The translations under genes were made by a program, and so were the position numbers. From positions 3,351,001-3,415,000 of the forward strand of contig NZ_AP017655.1 of the NCBI RefSeq assembly GCF_002355855.1: 64,000 nucleotides of DNA. The letters are read 5' to 3'. The notes under the pieces are model-generated. The model was not told the origin of the DNA, did not search any database, and saw only the letters and a program-made list of their open reading frames with translations. The first letter of the stretch is position 1; each line of letters opens with the position of its first letter. This stretch comes from Sphingobium cloacae (GTDB lineage Bacteria > Pseudomonadota > Alphaproteobacteria > Sphingomonadales > Sphingomonadaceae). This document shows positions 18,638 to 27,845 of the stretch, piece by piece.

Positions 18638-19534
18638 ATGCTCGCTCCGTCCCTTCCCTCCGTGCGCGGCGCGCTCAAGGCCGATGCGCCGCTGGCTCCG
18701 CTCGTCTGGTTCAAGGCGGGCGGCGCGGCGCAATGGCTGTTCGAGCCGAAGGATGCCGACGATCTGTCCGCTTTCCTCCGCGCTCTCGACCCGGCCGTTC
18801 CGGTGATGGCGCTCGGCCTCGGCTCCAACCTCATCGTGCGCGATGGCGGCGTTCCGGGCGTGGTCGTGCGATTGGGCAAGCCCTTCGCGACAGTCGAGCC
18901 GGTGGACGCCACCGCTTTGCGCTGCGGCGGCGGGGCGTCGGGCATCCTCGTGTCCTCCACCGCGCGCGACGCGGGCATAGCGGGGCTGGAGTTCCTGCGC
19001 TCGATCCCCGGCACGGTGGGCGGCTTCGTGCGGATGAACGGCGGCGCCTATGGCCGCGAGACATGCGACATTCTCGTGGAGTGCGAGGTCGTGCTGCGGT
19101 CGGGCGAGCGCGTCACGCTGCCCCTCGATGCGCTGGGCTATACCTATCGCCACAGCACGCTGCCCGAAGGCGCGGTCGTGGTGAGCGCTCTCTTTCGCGG
19201 CATTCCCGGCGAACCGGCGGCGATCCAGGCGGAGATGGACCGCATCGCCGCCGCGCGCGAGGAAAGCCAGCCGTTGCGCAGCAAGACCGGCGGATCGACC
19301 TTCAAGAATCCGGACGGGCACAAGGCATGGGCGCTGGTCGATGAAGCCGGATGCCGTGGCCTGAAACTGGGCGGCGCGCAGGTGTCGGAGAAGCACACCA
19401 ACTTCCTCCTCAACCTCGGCGACGCCACCAGCGCGGACATAGAGGCGCTGGGCGAGGAAGTCCGCCGCCGCGTCCGGGAAAAGAGCGGCATCGAACTGGA
19501 GTGGGAAATACAACGCGTGGGGTTGCACAAATGA
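18638..19534 (+). CDS. murB: UDP-N-acetylenolpyruvoylglucosamine reductase MurB
   Basis: MurB is the FAD enzyme that reduces enolpyruvyl-UDP-GlcNAc to UDP-MurNAc. Seen in this 298-residue protein are the FAD-binding GLGSNLIVRDGG (about 62-73), the SIPGTVGGFVRMNGGAYG motif, SKTGGSTFKNPDG containing the catalytic serine, and LEWEIQRVG near the end with the catalytic Glu. The short form, without the E. coli-type insertion, is usual in this class. Starts at ATG 18638 or TTG 18632 are both possible; an ATG at 18605 would lie inside the preceding gene. The stop overlaps the ddl ATG. Confidence 0.94.
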   Translation: MLAPSLPSVRGALKADAPLAPLVWFKAGGAAQWLFEPKDADDLSAFLRALDPAVPVMALGLGSNLIVRDGGVPGVVVRLGKPFATVEPVDATALRCGGGASGILVSSTARDAGIAGLEFLRSIPGTVGGFVRMNGGAYGRETCDILVECEVVLRSGERVTLPLDALGYTYRHSTLPEGAVVVSALFRGIPGEPAAIQAEMDRIAAAREESQPLRSKTGGSTFKNPDGHKAWALVDEAGCRGLKLGGAQVSEKHTNFLLNLGDATSADIEALGEEVRRRVREKSGIELEWEIQRVGLHK

Positions 19535-20487
19535 GCCGGGGTCCGTGGCATGTCGCCGTCCTGATGGGCGGCTGGTCGGCGGAGCGGTCCGTCTCGCTGT
19601 CGAGCGGGGAGGGTGTCGCCAGGGCGCTGGAATCGCGCGGGCACAGGGTCACGCGGATCGACATGGACCGCGACGTCGCGCTACGTTTGGCCGAAACGAA
19701 GCCCGATGTCGTCTTCAATGCGCTCCATGGCGTTCCGGGGGAGGATGGCACGGTGCAGGGGATGATGGACCTGATGGGCCTCACCTACACCCATTCGGGC
19801 CTCGCGACGTCGGTCATCGCCATCGACAAGCAACTGACCAAGCAGGCGCTGGTCCCTCACGGCATCCCCATGCCCGGCGGGCAGGTGGTGAAGAGCGAAA
19901 GCCTGTTCGCGGGCGACCCGCTGCCGCGTCCCTATGTGGTGAAGCCGGTCAATGAAGGCAGTTCCGTCGGCGTCGCCATCGTGACGCAGGGCGGCAATTA
20001 TGGCTCGCCCATCGGCCGCGATGTCGAAGGGCCTTGGCTGCATTTCGAGGAGCTGCTGGCCGAACCCTATATTCGCGGGCGGGAACTCACCACCGCCGTG
20101 CTGGGCGAGGAAGCGCTGCTGGTCACGGAATTGCAGCCCAAGAGCGGCTTCTACGACTTCGACGCCAAATATACCGACGGCATGACCGAGCATGTCTGTC
20201 CCGCCGACATTCCCGACGACATCGCGCAGGCGTGCAAGGCGATATCGCTCCGCGCCCACAAGCTGCTGGGCTGCAAGGGGGCGTCCCGTTCCGACTTCCG
20301 CTGGGACGACACGCGGGGTATCGACGGACTGTTCCTGCTGGAAGTCAACACGCAACCGGGCATGACGCCGCTCAGCCTCGTGCCCGAACAGGCGGCCAGG
20401 CTGGGCATCGAATATGCGGAACTGGTCGAACGGATCGTCGAGGATGCGCTGAAAGAGGGGCCGGAAATGGGGGCATCGCATGGCTGA
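19531..20487 (+). CDS. ddl: D-alanine--D-alanine ligase
   Basis: ATP-grasp enzyme that makes the D-Ala-D-Ala dipeptide used by MurF. The 318-residue protein has the N-terminal VLMGGWSAERSVSLSSG, FNALHGVPGEDGTVQGM, the ATP-grasp YVVKPVNEGSSVGV, and the Mg-binding FLLEVNTQPGMTPLSL near the C-terminus. The family start is the ATG at 19531, overlapping the murB stop; the open frame continues upstream but only as a murB shadow. It overlaps ftsQ by eight bases. Confidence 0.96.
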   Translation: MSRGPWHVAVLMGGWSAERSVSLSSGEGVARALESRGHRVTRIDMDRDVALRLAETKPDVVFNALHGVPGEDGTVQGMMDLMGLTYTHSGLATSVIAIDKQLTKQALVPHGIPMPGGQVVKSESLFAGDPLPRPYVVKPVNEGSSVGVAIVTQGGNYGSPIGRDVEGPWLHFEELLAEPYIRGRELTTAVLGEEALLVTELQPKSGFYDFDAKYTDGMTEHVCPADIPDDIAQACKAISLRAHKLLGCKGASRSDFRWDDTRGIDGLFLLEVNTQPGMTPLSLVPEQAARLGIEYAELVERIVEDALKEGPEMGASHG

Positions 20488-21400
20488 GGCACGGATAAGG
20501 CGCGGCGGCACCGCGCGCCTCACCCGGACAACATCGAAGGGACGTGGGCGTCAGCCCCGGCGGTCGTCCCGCATCGACCGCCTGATCGCGGCGCTGCCCA
20601 TCAGCGAGGCGACGGTGCAGCGCATGGCGAGCTGGGCCATTGTCGGCATCGCGCTGGCGCTGGCGGGCGGGGTCGCCATCATGTTCGGCCTGCCCGGCAT
20701 GGCGCGGCAGGGCGCGGCGGACCTCGCCGCCCGCGCGGGCTTCGAGGTCGAGAAGGTCGAGGTGCGCGGCGTCGAGCGCATGGACGAAATGCCCGTCTAC
20801 AATATCGCGCTGGGGCAGGTGGACCGTTCCATGCTCTCGCTGGACCTGCCCAGGGTGCGCGAGGAGATGCTGGGGCTCGGCTGGGTCAAGGATGCGCGCA
20901 TTTCCCGTCGCCTGCCCGATACCCTCGTGGTCGACATCGTCGAGCGCGAGCCGGTCGCGGTGTGGCAGAATGCGGGCCGCCTGCAACTGATCGACGTGGC
21001 GGGCGTGGTGCTTCAGCCGGTGTCGCCCGGCGCGATGCCCGACCTGCCGCTGGTGGTGGGACCGAACGCCAATCTCCAGACGGCGGGCCTCAACAAGCTG
21101 ATGGAGAATGCGCCTGCCTTGAAGCCGATGCTGGCGGGCGCGACATGGGTGGGCAATCGCCGCTGGGACCTGCGTTTCCAGTCGGGCGAGACGCTTTCCC
21201 TGCCCGAAGGGGACAAGGATTCCGCCTCCGCTCTCGTCAATTTCGCGCGGATGGATGGGGTGAACCGCTTGCTGGGCCGGGGCATCGTGAAGTTCGACAT
21301 GCGCGATCCCGACCGCTTCGTCCTGCGCCTGCCCCAGGGCCTGGCGCAGGACAAGCCGGACGTGCCGGCCGACAAGCCCGCCCCGGACGCGGAGGGATAA
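20480..21400 (+). CDS. ftsQ: Cell division protein FtsQ
   Basis: FtsQ links early and late divisome proteins. The 306-residue protein has a basic cytoplasmic N-terminus (to about residue 50, many Arg), one membrane helix around 53-72 (AIVGIALALAGGVAIMFGL), then the POTRA domain starting FEVEKVEVRGVERM and the FtsQ domain with RRLPDTLVVDIVEREPVAVWQ. The tail is Pro/Asp/Lys-rich. It overlaps ddl by eight bases and lies six bases before ftsA. Confidence 0.93.
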   Translation: MAEARIRRGGTARLTRTTSKGRGRQPRRSSRIDRLIAALPISEATVQRMASWAIVGIALALAGGVAIMFGLPGMARQGAADLAARAGFEVEKVEVRGVERMDEMPVYNIALGQVDRSMLSLDLPRVREEMLGLGWVKDARISRRLPDTLVVDIVEREPVAVWQNAGRLQLIDVAGVVLQPVSPGAMPDLPLVVGPNANLQTAGLNKLMENAPALKPMLAGATWVGNRRWDLRFQSGETLSLPEGDKDSASALVNFARMDGVNRLLGRGIVKFDMRDPDRFVLRLPQGLAQDKPDVPADKPAPDAEG

Positions 21401-21406
21401 GGCGCC

Positions 21407-22693
21407 ATGGCCCAGCCCAAGGTCGAAAAGCTCGTCACCGCGATCGACATCGGATCGTGGAAGGTGTCCGCGCTGATCGCGGGGCGGACCGAGACGGGCG
21501 AACTGACCATATTGGGCACGGGCCAGCGCGAAAGCCGGGGCGTGCGGCGCGGCTTCATCGCCGACATGGAGCGCACCGAACTCGCCGTGCGCGAAACCGT
21601 GGAGCAGGCCGAACGGGTCGCGGGCACCAATATCGAGGATGTGTGGGTCAGCTTTTCCGGCGGCAGCCTCGTCAGCGACGTGGTGACGGTGGAGCGCGAC
21701 ATGGGCGGCTATCGCGTCGAGCAGGCCGACATCGACGATTTGCTCGCGACCGGCCAGCAGGGGATCGACCCGGACGGCCGCGTGGTGCTCCATGCCCAGC
21801 CGACCTGCTTCACCATCAACGGCAAGGTGCCGGTCAAGAAGCCGCTGGGAATGCATGCCGACCTGCTCGGCGTCGACATCCATGTCGTGCTGGCCGACGG
21901 CGCGCCGCTCGCCAATCTCGACCTGTGCGTCCGGGGCGCCTATCTCAACGTCAATTCCATCGTCGCCTCGCCCATCGCGACGGGCTTTGCCTGCCTCTCC
22001 GAAGAAGAGCGCGACCTGGGCGTCGCGCTGGTGGAACTGGGTGCGGGCGTCACCAATGTCTCGCTCTATGCGGGGGGCATGCTGGTGGGGCTGCACTCCA
22101 TCCCCATCGGCGCCTCGGACATCACCGACGACATTGCCTCGGCCTTCGGCATCCGCCGCAGCCAGGCCGAGCGGATCAAATGCTTCTACGGATCGGCGAT
22201 GCAGAACCGCCGCGACTTCCGCGAGATGATCGAGATCGCGACGCCCCATGGCGATGTCGCCATTCCGGGGCAGAACGCCGGACCCAATGCGGAAGGGGGC
22301 AAGATCACCCGCGCCGCGCTGGTGGGCGTGATCTGCGAACGGCTGAACCAGATCATGGTGGAGGTCAACAGCGCCCTCGCGGGCATGGGCTTCAACACGC
22401 CGACCGGGCGGCAGGTGGTGCTGACGGGCGGTGGCGCGGAAATGAAGGGCATCGCCGATTATGCGCAGGGCGCGCTGGGCCGCGCCGTCCGCATCGGCCG
22501 CCCGCGCGGCATCGCTGCCCTGCCCGAAGCGCATGGCGGCCCGGCCTTCGCGACTTTGGCGGGGCTCGCGCTCTACGGCGCTTCCAACCCGGTTGATCTA
22601 AGGGCGATGGCGCCCGCGCCGCAGACCGTGCATCGTCTCACCGCACCCCAGTGGTGGCAGCGGATGATGCGGGCGATGAAGACCAATTATTGA
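21407..22693 (+). CDS. ftsA: Cell division protein FtsA
   Basis: FtsA is the actin-like ATPase that anchors FtsZ to the membrane. The 428-residue protein starts with VTAIDIGSWKVSALIAG (phosphate-1 loop), contains the SHS2/1C region, LVELGAGVTNVSLYAGG (phosphate-2), and VVLTGGGAEMKGI (adenosine loop). The C-terminal WWQRMMRAMKTNY is an amphipathic, basic and aromatic helix of the type that inserts into the membrane. A 111-bp gap to ftsZ may hold a separate ftsZ promoter. Confidence 0.96.
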   Translation: MAQPKVEKLVTAIDIGSWKVSALIAGRTETGELTILGTGQRESRGVRRGFIADMERTELAVRETVEQAERVAGTNIEDVWVSFSGGSLVSDVVTVERDMGGYRVEQADIDDLLATGQQGIDPDGRVVLHAQPTCFTINGKVPVKKPLGMHADLLGVDIHVVLADGAPLANLDLCVRGAYLNVNSIVASPIATGFACLSEEERDLGVALVELGAGVTNVSLYAGGMLVGLHSIPIGASDITDDIASAFGIRRSQAERIKCFYGSAMQNRRDFREMIEIATPHGDVAIPGQNAGPNAEGGKITRAALVGVICERLNQIMVEVNSALAGMGFNTPTGRQVVLTGGGAEMKGIADYAQGALGRAVRIGRPRGIAALPEAHGGPAFATLAGLALYGASNPVDLRAMAPAPQTVHRLTAPQWWQRMMRAMKTNY

Positions 22694-22804
22694 TGGAATC
22701 GGGAATCGGACGAAATTATCTGGTGAAATACGCGAATTTCTGTTGCATTAACCTTTCAGGTCAGTTTCGCTTCACGTCGCCGAAGCTGGAGGGAGCTAGA
22801 ATTT
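22694..22804 (+). promoter_or_regulatory. ftsA-ftsZ gap, probable ftsZ leader and promoter region
   Basis: The 111-bp gap is the largest inside the dcw cluster and is clearly more AT-rich than its surroundings (AAATTATCTGGTGAAATAC and following). It contains TTGCATTAACC, which includes a TTAACC half of the kind bound by CtrA in alphaproteobacteria, but I see no second half-site at the usual spacing. The ribosome site GGAGGGAG precedes the ftsZ ATG. A dedicated ftsZ promoter here is an inference from the gap and composition. Confidence 0.4.
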
Positions 22805-24253
22805 ATGAGCATTGAGATCAGCCCGCCGCATGTGGACGAGTTGAAGCCACGCATCGCGGTGATCGGCGTCGGCGGCGCGGGCGGCAACGCCATCGCGAAC
22901 ATGATCGCCGCCAGTGTCGAGGGCGTGGATTTCATCGTCGCCAACACCGACGCGCAGGCGCTGAACGCCTCTCCGGCGGAACGGCGCATCCAGCTTGGCC
23001 CGCAGATCACCGAAGGGCTGGGCGCGGGATCGCGTCCCGAAATCGGCAAGGCGGCCGCTGAGGAAACCATCACGTCGGTCGAGCAGGCGCTGGAAGGCGC
23101 GCATATGTGCTTCATCGCGGCGGGCATGGGCGGCGGCACCGGCACCGGCGCGGCCCCCGTCATCGCCAAGGCGGCGCGCGACAAGGGCATCCTCACGGTC
23201 GGGGTGGTGACCAAGCCTTTCACCTTCGAAGGCAACCGCCGCATGAAATCGGCGGAATCGGGCATCGAGGAACTGCAAAAGCATGTCGATACCCTGATCG
23301 TCATCCCGAACCAAAATCTGTTCCTGATCGCGAACCCCAACACCACCTTCAAGGAAGCCTTCCAGATGGCGGACGAGGTGTTGCAGCAGGGCGTGCGCGG
23401 CATCACCGACCTGATGGTCATGCCCGGCCTCATCAACCTCGACTTTGCGGACGTGCGCTCCGTGATGGGGGAAATGGGCAAGGCGATGATGGGCACCGGC
23501 GAAGCGGAAGGCGACGGCCGCGCGCTCCAGGCGGCGGAAAAGGCGATCGCCAACCCGCTGCTCGACGGCGTATCGATGCGCGGGGCGAAGGGCGTCATCG
23601 TGTCCATCGTCGGTGGCGACGACATGCGCCTGATGGAAGTGGACGAAGCCGCCAACCATATCCGCGAACTGGTGGACCCGGACGCGAACATCATCTGGGG
23701 ATCGGCGTTCAACGACGGCCTCAACGGCAAGATCCGCGTGTCGGTCGTGGCGACCGGCATCGATAGCGAAGCCACGCAGGGCGCCACGCCCCTGACCCAG
23801 CCGTTCAGCTTCGCCAGCCGCCCGTCCGTGGCAGTGCCGTCGAGCGCGCCCAGGCCTGCCGCGCCGGCACAGCCCACCGCCGCGCCGGCCGCGGAAGAAG
23901 AGCCCGAAACGCTGGAACTGGACGTGCCCGCAGCACCCGCGCCCGCGCCGCTGACGCCGCCGGTCGAGGATAAGGCCGTGCCTGATTCCGCTCCCGCGCC
24001 GCTTCGTCCGGCGGCCGTTTTCTCGGACGAGAATCCGGACGAGGACGAACTGCTGCTGGGCGCGGAAAGCGCCGAGGAAGCGGCTCCCGCCGCTGCGCCG
24101 GAACCGCCGCAGCCCGCTCCCCGCGTGGCGACGGGCGGGACGCTGTTCGAGCGGATGGCGGGCCTGACGCGCGGCGCGGACAAGGCGCCCGCCGCGGACG
24201 ATGGCAAGGGCGCGGACATTCCCCGCTTCCTCAATCGCCAGAGCAACCAATAA
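22805..24253 (+). CDS. ftsZ: Cell division GTPase FtsZ
   Basis: FtsZ is the tubulin-like GTPase that forms the division ring. The 482-residue protein has the N-terminal [15 protein letters not shown], the tubulin signature [10 protein letters not shown] (about 110-119), the synergy region [12 protein letters not shown], then a disordered Ala/Pro/Glu-rich linker from about 340 to 465. It ends with the conserved tail DIPRFLNRQ that binds FtsA and other partners. The ATG has a strong GGAGGGAG site. It ends the dcw cluster and is followed by a hairpin. Confidence 0.98.
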   Translation: MSIEISPPHVDELKPRIAVIGVGGAGGNAIANMIAASVEGVDFIVANTDAQALNASPAERRIQLGPQITEGLGAGSRPEIGKAAAEETITSVEQALEGAHMCFIAAGMGGGTGTGAAPVIAKAARDKGILTVGVVTKPFTFEGNRRMKSAESGIEELQKHVDTLIVIPNQNLFLIANPNTTFKEAFQMADEVLQQGVRGITDLMVMPGLINLDFADVRSVMGEMGKAMMGTGEAEGDGRALQAAEKAIANPLLDGVSMRGAKGVIVSIVGGDDMRLMEVDEAANHIRELVDPDANIIWGSAFNDGLNGKIRVSVVATGIDSEATQGATPLTQPFSFASRPSVAVPSSAPRPAAPAQPTAAPAAEEEPETLELDVPAAPAPAPLTPPVEDKAVPDSAPAPLRPAAVFSDENPDEDELLLGAESAEEAAPAAAPEPPQPAPRVATGGTLFERMAGLTRGADKAPAADDGKGADIPRFLNRQSNQ

Positions 24254-24256
24254 GAC

Positions 24257-24288
24257 AAGAAGGGCGCGGAGCGATCCGCGCCCTTCTT
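24257..24288 (+). terminator. Hairpin terminator after ftsZ
   Basis: A perfect 14-bp stem (AAGAAGGGCGCGGA with 24275-24288) closes on a GCGA tetraloop, starting four bases after the ftsZ stop. There is no T run beyond the stem, but the last stem bases are CTTCTT. It probably ends the dcw transcript. The 89 bp that follow, up to the next gene, show nothing further. Confidence 0.75.
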
Positions 24289-24377
24289 CCGCGCGTCGTC
24301 GATCCCCCGGACCGATCCGGCGCGCTTTCTTCCACGGGCAATTTCCCATTCCTGCCGCGATCCGCTAAGGGGTCCGT

Positions 24378-26318
24378 GTGACACGATATCATCCATGGAT
24401 TCTGGCCTCTCTCCTGCTGGCGGGAGCGGCCCACGCCCAGTCCGATCAGGCGCAACTGACCCGCCCTGCCGGCGCTGCCGAGCTCAATTCGCACCTGTCG
24501 CGTCTTGCCGACAATCCGCGCGACGTCATGTCTTTGATCGGCGCGGGGGAAGCCGCGCTGGAACTGGACGATCCCCGCGCGGCGGCGGGCTTCTTCGCCC
24601 GGGCCGAAGCGGTCCAGCCCAGTAACGGCCGAATCAAGGCCGGGCTGGGCCGCGTGATGCTGAAGATGCAGAACCCGGCCGAAGCGCTGCGCCAGTTCGA
24701 TCAGGCGGCGCGCCTGGGCTACCCCGATAGCGGTTTCCTGTCCGACCGCGCCCTGGCCCGCGATCTCACCGGCGACCAGGCGGGCGCGCAACGGGATTAT
24801 CAGGCCGCGTTGCAGAAAGCGCCGGACGACCCGGAACTGATCCGCCGCTATGCCGCGTCGCTGGGCATATCGGGACAGATCGAGGCATCGGACAAGGTGC
24901 TCCAGCCGTTGCTCTACAAGAGCGATCGCGCCGCATGGCGGTATCGCGCCTTCATCCTGGCGATGAACAACAGGCAGGCGGACGCGAAGAAGATTGCGGA
25001 GCAGACCATGCCCGCGCAACTGGCGAGCGCCCTCACGCCCTATATGCAGAAAATGCCTTATCTGACGGCCGCGCAGAAGGCGGCGGCGGTGCATTTCGGG
25101 CATTTCCCGACCAATGTCGGCACGCGCATCGCGGCGGTGACCCCGACCGCGCCGCCGCCCTCCGCCGCCGCATCGGCAACCGCCGCGCCCGTTGCGGCCA
25201 CCCCGGCGCCTTCGGCCGCGCGGGAGGGCCGCCGGTCGCGCGGCGCGGATCGCGGCGCGGCAAGAGTGGCGCAGGCCACGGCCAATCCCGCACCGGCCGC
25301 TTCGTCTCCCGCGCCCGCCCCGACGCCCTCCGCGCCGATGGCGGACCCGTATCGCTCGCCCCCTTCGACGGCCGTCGCGGCGTCACAGCCGCCCGCGCCG
25401 CAGACCCAGGCACAGCAGGCCCAGACACAGCAGGTCCAGACACAGCAGGTCCAGACACAGCAGGTCCGGCCGCAGCAGACCCCGCAGCCGCAGCCCGTTC
25501 CCTCCCGTCCTATGGTCGCTCCCGCGCAGCCCGCGCCTCAGCCTCAGCCTCGGCAGGTGCAGGCTACGCCGCCATCCGTGCGTCAGGCCGAAGTCGCGCC
25601 GCCGCCAGCCTCTCCGTCGGGCAGCGTGCAGGGACCGCCAGCGCCGGGCTTCGAATCCACGCAGGTCGCGCGTGCCCCGGCGGCGGCTCCGGCGCAGCAG
25701 GCCCATCCCGGCCCATCCGCCCCGCCGGCGCGCGCGCCGGCCGCGACGGTTCAAATGGCCGTTCCCGCCACGCAAGCCGCCGCAGCCGCGCCAGCGCCAC
25801 GACCCGATCCCCACGCGACGCGGACGCTGGCGGACATCATCCACGCCATCGACGTGCCGGAATCGGAGATGAAGCCCAGCGTCGCGCCGGTCGATCTGGC
25901 CGAGGTCGCCGCCTTGCAGGCCGCCCGCCGCGCCGAGCGCGAAGCCGCCGCGGACAAGGCGAAGAAGGCCGCCGCCGCCAAGGCCAAGGCCGAAGCGGAC
26001 GCCAAGGCGAAGAAGGAAGCGGCCGAAAAGAAGCGGCTGGCCGACAATCCCGCCCGTAGCTGGGTCCAGATCGGCACCGGATCGGACAAGGGGGCGCTGG
26101 CCTTCACCTTGCGGAACCTTCGCAAGAAATATGAGGAGGTCGCGCCGCAGGATGGATGGACGGCATCGTGGGGCCGCACCAATCGCCTGCTGATCGGCCC
26201 CTTTCCCAGCTTCACGCGCGCCAGGGCGGTGGAATCCAAGCTCAAGGGCGCGGGCGCGGATGCCTTCGCCTGGCAAAGCGGCGCGGGCGAGGTGGTCGAG
26301 CGGATCGGCGGCAAATAA
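24378..26318 (+). CDS. Secreted TPR protein with C-terminal SPOR domain
   Basis: A 646-residue protein. A signal peptide ([21 protein letters not shown]) is followed by tetratricopeptide-like repeats to about residue 230. A low-complexity Pro/Ala/Gln stretch (about 245-480) comes next, then a charged Ala/Lys helix. The C-terminal SPOR domain is at about 560-645 ([20 protein letters not shown]). SPOR domains bind denuded glycan strands at the septum, so a role in cell division or wall maintenance fits its place right after ftsZ. The GTG start at 24378 is chosen because the signal peptide follows it directly. The Gln-rich part contains perfect 15-bp tandem repeats. Confidence 0.8.
   Translation: MTRYHPWILASLLLAGAAHAQSDQAQLTRPAGAAELNSHLSRLADNPRDVMSLIGAGEAALELDDPRAAAGFFARAEAVQPSNGRIKAGLGRVMLKMQNPAEALRQFDQAARLGYPDSGFLSDRALARDLTGDQAGAQRDYQAALQKAPDDPELIRRYAASLGISGQIEASDKVLQPLLYKSDRAAWRYRAFILAMNNRQADAKKIAEQTMPAQLASALTPYMQKMPYLTAAQKAAAVHFGHFPTNVGTRIAAVTPTAPPPSAAASATAAPVAATPAPSAAREGRRSRGADRGAARVAQATANPAPAASSPAPAPTPSAPMADPYRSPPSTAVAASQPPAPQTQAQQAQTQQVQTQQVQTQQVRPQQTPQPQPVPSRPMVAPAQPAPQPQPRQVQATPPSVRQAEVAPPPASPSGSVQGPPAPGFESTQVARAPAAAPAQQAHPGPSAPPARAPAATVQMAVPATQAAAAAPAPRPDPHATRTLADIIHAIDVPESEMKPSVAPVDLAEVAALQAARRAEREAAADKAKKAAAAKAKAEADAKAKKEAAEKKRLADNPARSWVQIGTGSDKGALAFTLRNLRKKYEEVAPQDGWTASWGRTNRLLIGPFPSFTRARAVESKLKGAGADAFAWQSGAGEVVERIGGK
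25422..25466 (+). repeat. 15-bp tandem repeats in the SPOR protein gene
   Basis: Three perfect copies of CAGACACAGCAGGTC (encoding QTQQV) stand head to tail, with a degenerate copy on each side. The unit is a multiple of three, so copy changes would alter the length of the Gln-rich linker without breaking the frame. Confidence 0.9.
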
Positions 26319-26328
26319 GCGCGCGGCC

Positions 26329-27486
26329 ATGACGACGCTTGCTTCCTACGCCTCCCATCCCGGCCGGAGCCGGGGCCGGTTCCATCCCGAGCCGGGCGGC
26401 GAAGTGCGGGGCCCGCGCGACATGTTCCAGCGCGACCGCGACCGCATCATCCATTCCATCTCCTTCCGCCGCCTGCGCCACAAGACGCAGGTGTTCGTAT
26501 CGCCCGACGGCGATCATTTCCGCGTCCGCCTGACCCACAGCCTGGAAGTCGCGCAGATCGGCCGCACCACCGCCCGCACGCTGGGCCTGAACGAGGATCT
26601 GACCGAGGCGCTGTGCCTGGCCCATGACATCGGCCACCCGCCCTTCGGCCATGCGGGCGAGGACGCGCTGGAAGCGGCGCTGGAGGATCAGGGCGGCTTC
26701 GACCACAACGCCCATACGCTGCGCACGCTGATGCTGCTGGAAAGCCCCTATCCGCTGTTCCGGGGCCTCAATCTCAGTTGGGAAATGCTGGAGGGGCTGG
26801 CCAAGCATAACGGTCCCGTCGACCGTCCGGGCTGGGCCATGCGGGAAGTCGACGCGCTCTTCCCGCTCGATCTTGCCAGCCATGCCTCGCTGGAGGCGCA
26901 GCTCGCGGCGATTTCGGACGACATCGCCTATGACAATCACGATATCGACGACGGATTGCGCGCGGGGCTGCTGACGCTGGACCAGTTGCTGACGGTGCCG
27001 CTGGTCAAGAGTTGCTGGGACAGGGTGCGCGCCCGCTATCCCGATGTGCCGGAGGACAGGCTGCTGCGCGAACTGGTGCGCGAGCAGATCGGCGTGATGG
27101 CGAACGACCTGATCGCCGCGACCCGCGCCAATATCGCGGCGTCGGGCGTCGGGACGGTGGAGGATGTGCGGCAAGCCGGACAGGCGCTGGTCGGCTTCTC
27201 CCCCGAACTCGCCGCGCAGGAGCGGGAACTCAAGCGCTTCATGTATGCCGCGCTCTACCACCATCCCGAACAGCTTGCCGCCGCCGAGCGGGCGCGGGTG
27301 ATCGTCACCGACCTGTTCCGCGCCTATCATGACCGGCCCGGCCTGATGCCTTCCGAATGGCGGGACGATTGCGCGCTGGATGAACCGCAGCGCAGCCGCC
27401 ACATCGCCGATTTCATCGCGGGCATGACGGATCGCTACGCCGAAAAGCGGCATGCGGAAATATATGGCGAGACCGTTTTTACCTGA
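26329..27486 (+). CDS. dgt: Deoxyguanosinetriphosphate triphosphohydrolase-like HD protein
   Basis: A 385-residue HD-superfamily phosphohydrolase of the dGTPase-like type, which releases triphosphate from dNTPs. The metal-binding residues are visible: His in [13 protein letters not shown] (about 66-78), HD in [18 protein letters not shown] (about 97-114), a further His region (DHNAHTLR), and Asp in [15 protein letters not shown]. The [15 protein letters not shown] start region is typical. The ATG at 26329 follows the SPOR gene stop by 10 bp; the longer upstream frame is a shadow. The gene ends 84 bp before the glycine riboswitch. Confidence 0.9.
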   Translation: MTTLASYASHPGRSRGRFHPEPGGEVRGPRDMFQRDRDRIIHSISFRRLRHKTQVFVSPDGDHFRVRLTHSLEVAQIGRTTARTLGLNEDLTEALCLAHDIGHPPFGHAGEDALEAALEDQGGFDHNAHTLRTLMLLESPYPLFRGLNLSWEMLEGLAKHNGPVDRPGWAMREVDALFPLDLASHASLEAQLAAISDDIAYDNHDIDDGLRAGLLTLDQLLTVPLVKSCWDRVRARYPDVPEDRLLRELVREQIGVMANDLIAATRANIAASGVGTVEDVRQAGQALVGFSPELAAQERELKRFMYAALYHHPEQLAAAERARVIVTDLFRAYHDRPGLMPSEWRDDCALDEPQRSRHIADFIAGMTDRYAEKRHAEIYGETVFT

Positions 27487-27570
27487 ACCGTCTCCAAAGG
27501 GCGATTGACGGCGCCCATCCATTTGCGCCATGCGGGTCTCGTCTCCGGTGCCGAGGATTCGGCGCAGGGC

Positions 27571-27771
27571 ATGATGCGGGAGAGCATGGCGGGCCTTTGA
27601 GGCCAGACGCCGTCGCCGAAGGAGCAACCGCCCCGGAATCTCTCAGGCTTAAAGGACCGCATCATGGGCAGGCACTCTGGAAAGCGGACAGGCAGGCGCC
27701 TGTCCCACCGAAGGGGTAAGCCATCCGGTCGAAAGACCTGTGGTCAAAGCTCTCAGGTTCCGTGACAGAGG
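27571..27771 (+). promoter_or_regulatory. Tandem glycine riboswitch (gcvT element)
   Basis: Two glycine aptamers stand in tandem before gcvT. In the first (27571-27665), P1 is an exact 9-bp helix (ATGATGCGG with 27657-27665). The conserved core GGAGAGC, CGCCGAAGGAGCAA and TCTCAGGC..AAAGGACCGC is present. The second (about 27674-27771) has CTCTGGAAAGCGGAC, CACCGAAGGGGTAAGCC, AAAGCTCTCAGGTTCCGTGACAGAG and a short P1 (CTCTG/CAGAG). The linker is only a few bases. These are the hallmark motifs of the family, which turns on glycine cleavage genes when glycine is abundant. No T-rich terminator lies between 27771 and the gcvT ATG, so control of translation or Rho access is more likely than intrinsic termination. 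Confidence 0.95.
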
Positions 27772-27845
27772 GGGTGGCAAGCGCGCTGGGGGCCTGAGTC
27801 TCTTTTGCGCCTGTCGCCAGAACTCCATCACGGAAAGGCCGCCCC

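Noticed and set aside
20372..22534. 720-residue open frame on the minus strand
   Set aside because: Opposite ftsQ and ftsA, with shadow-type composition.
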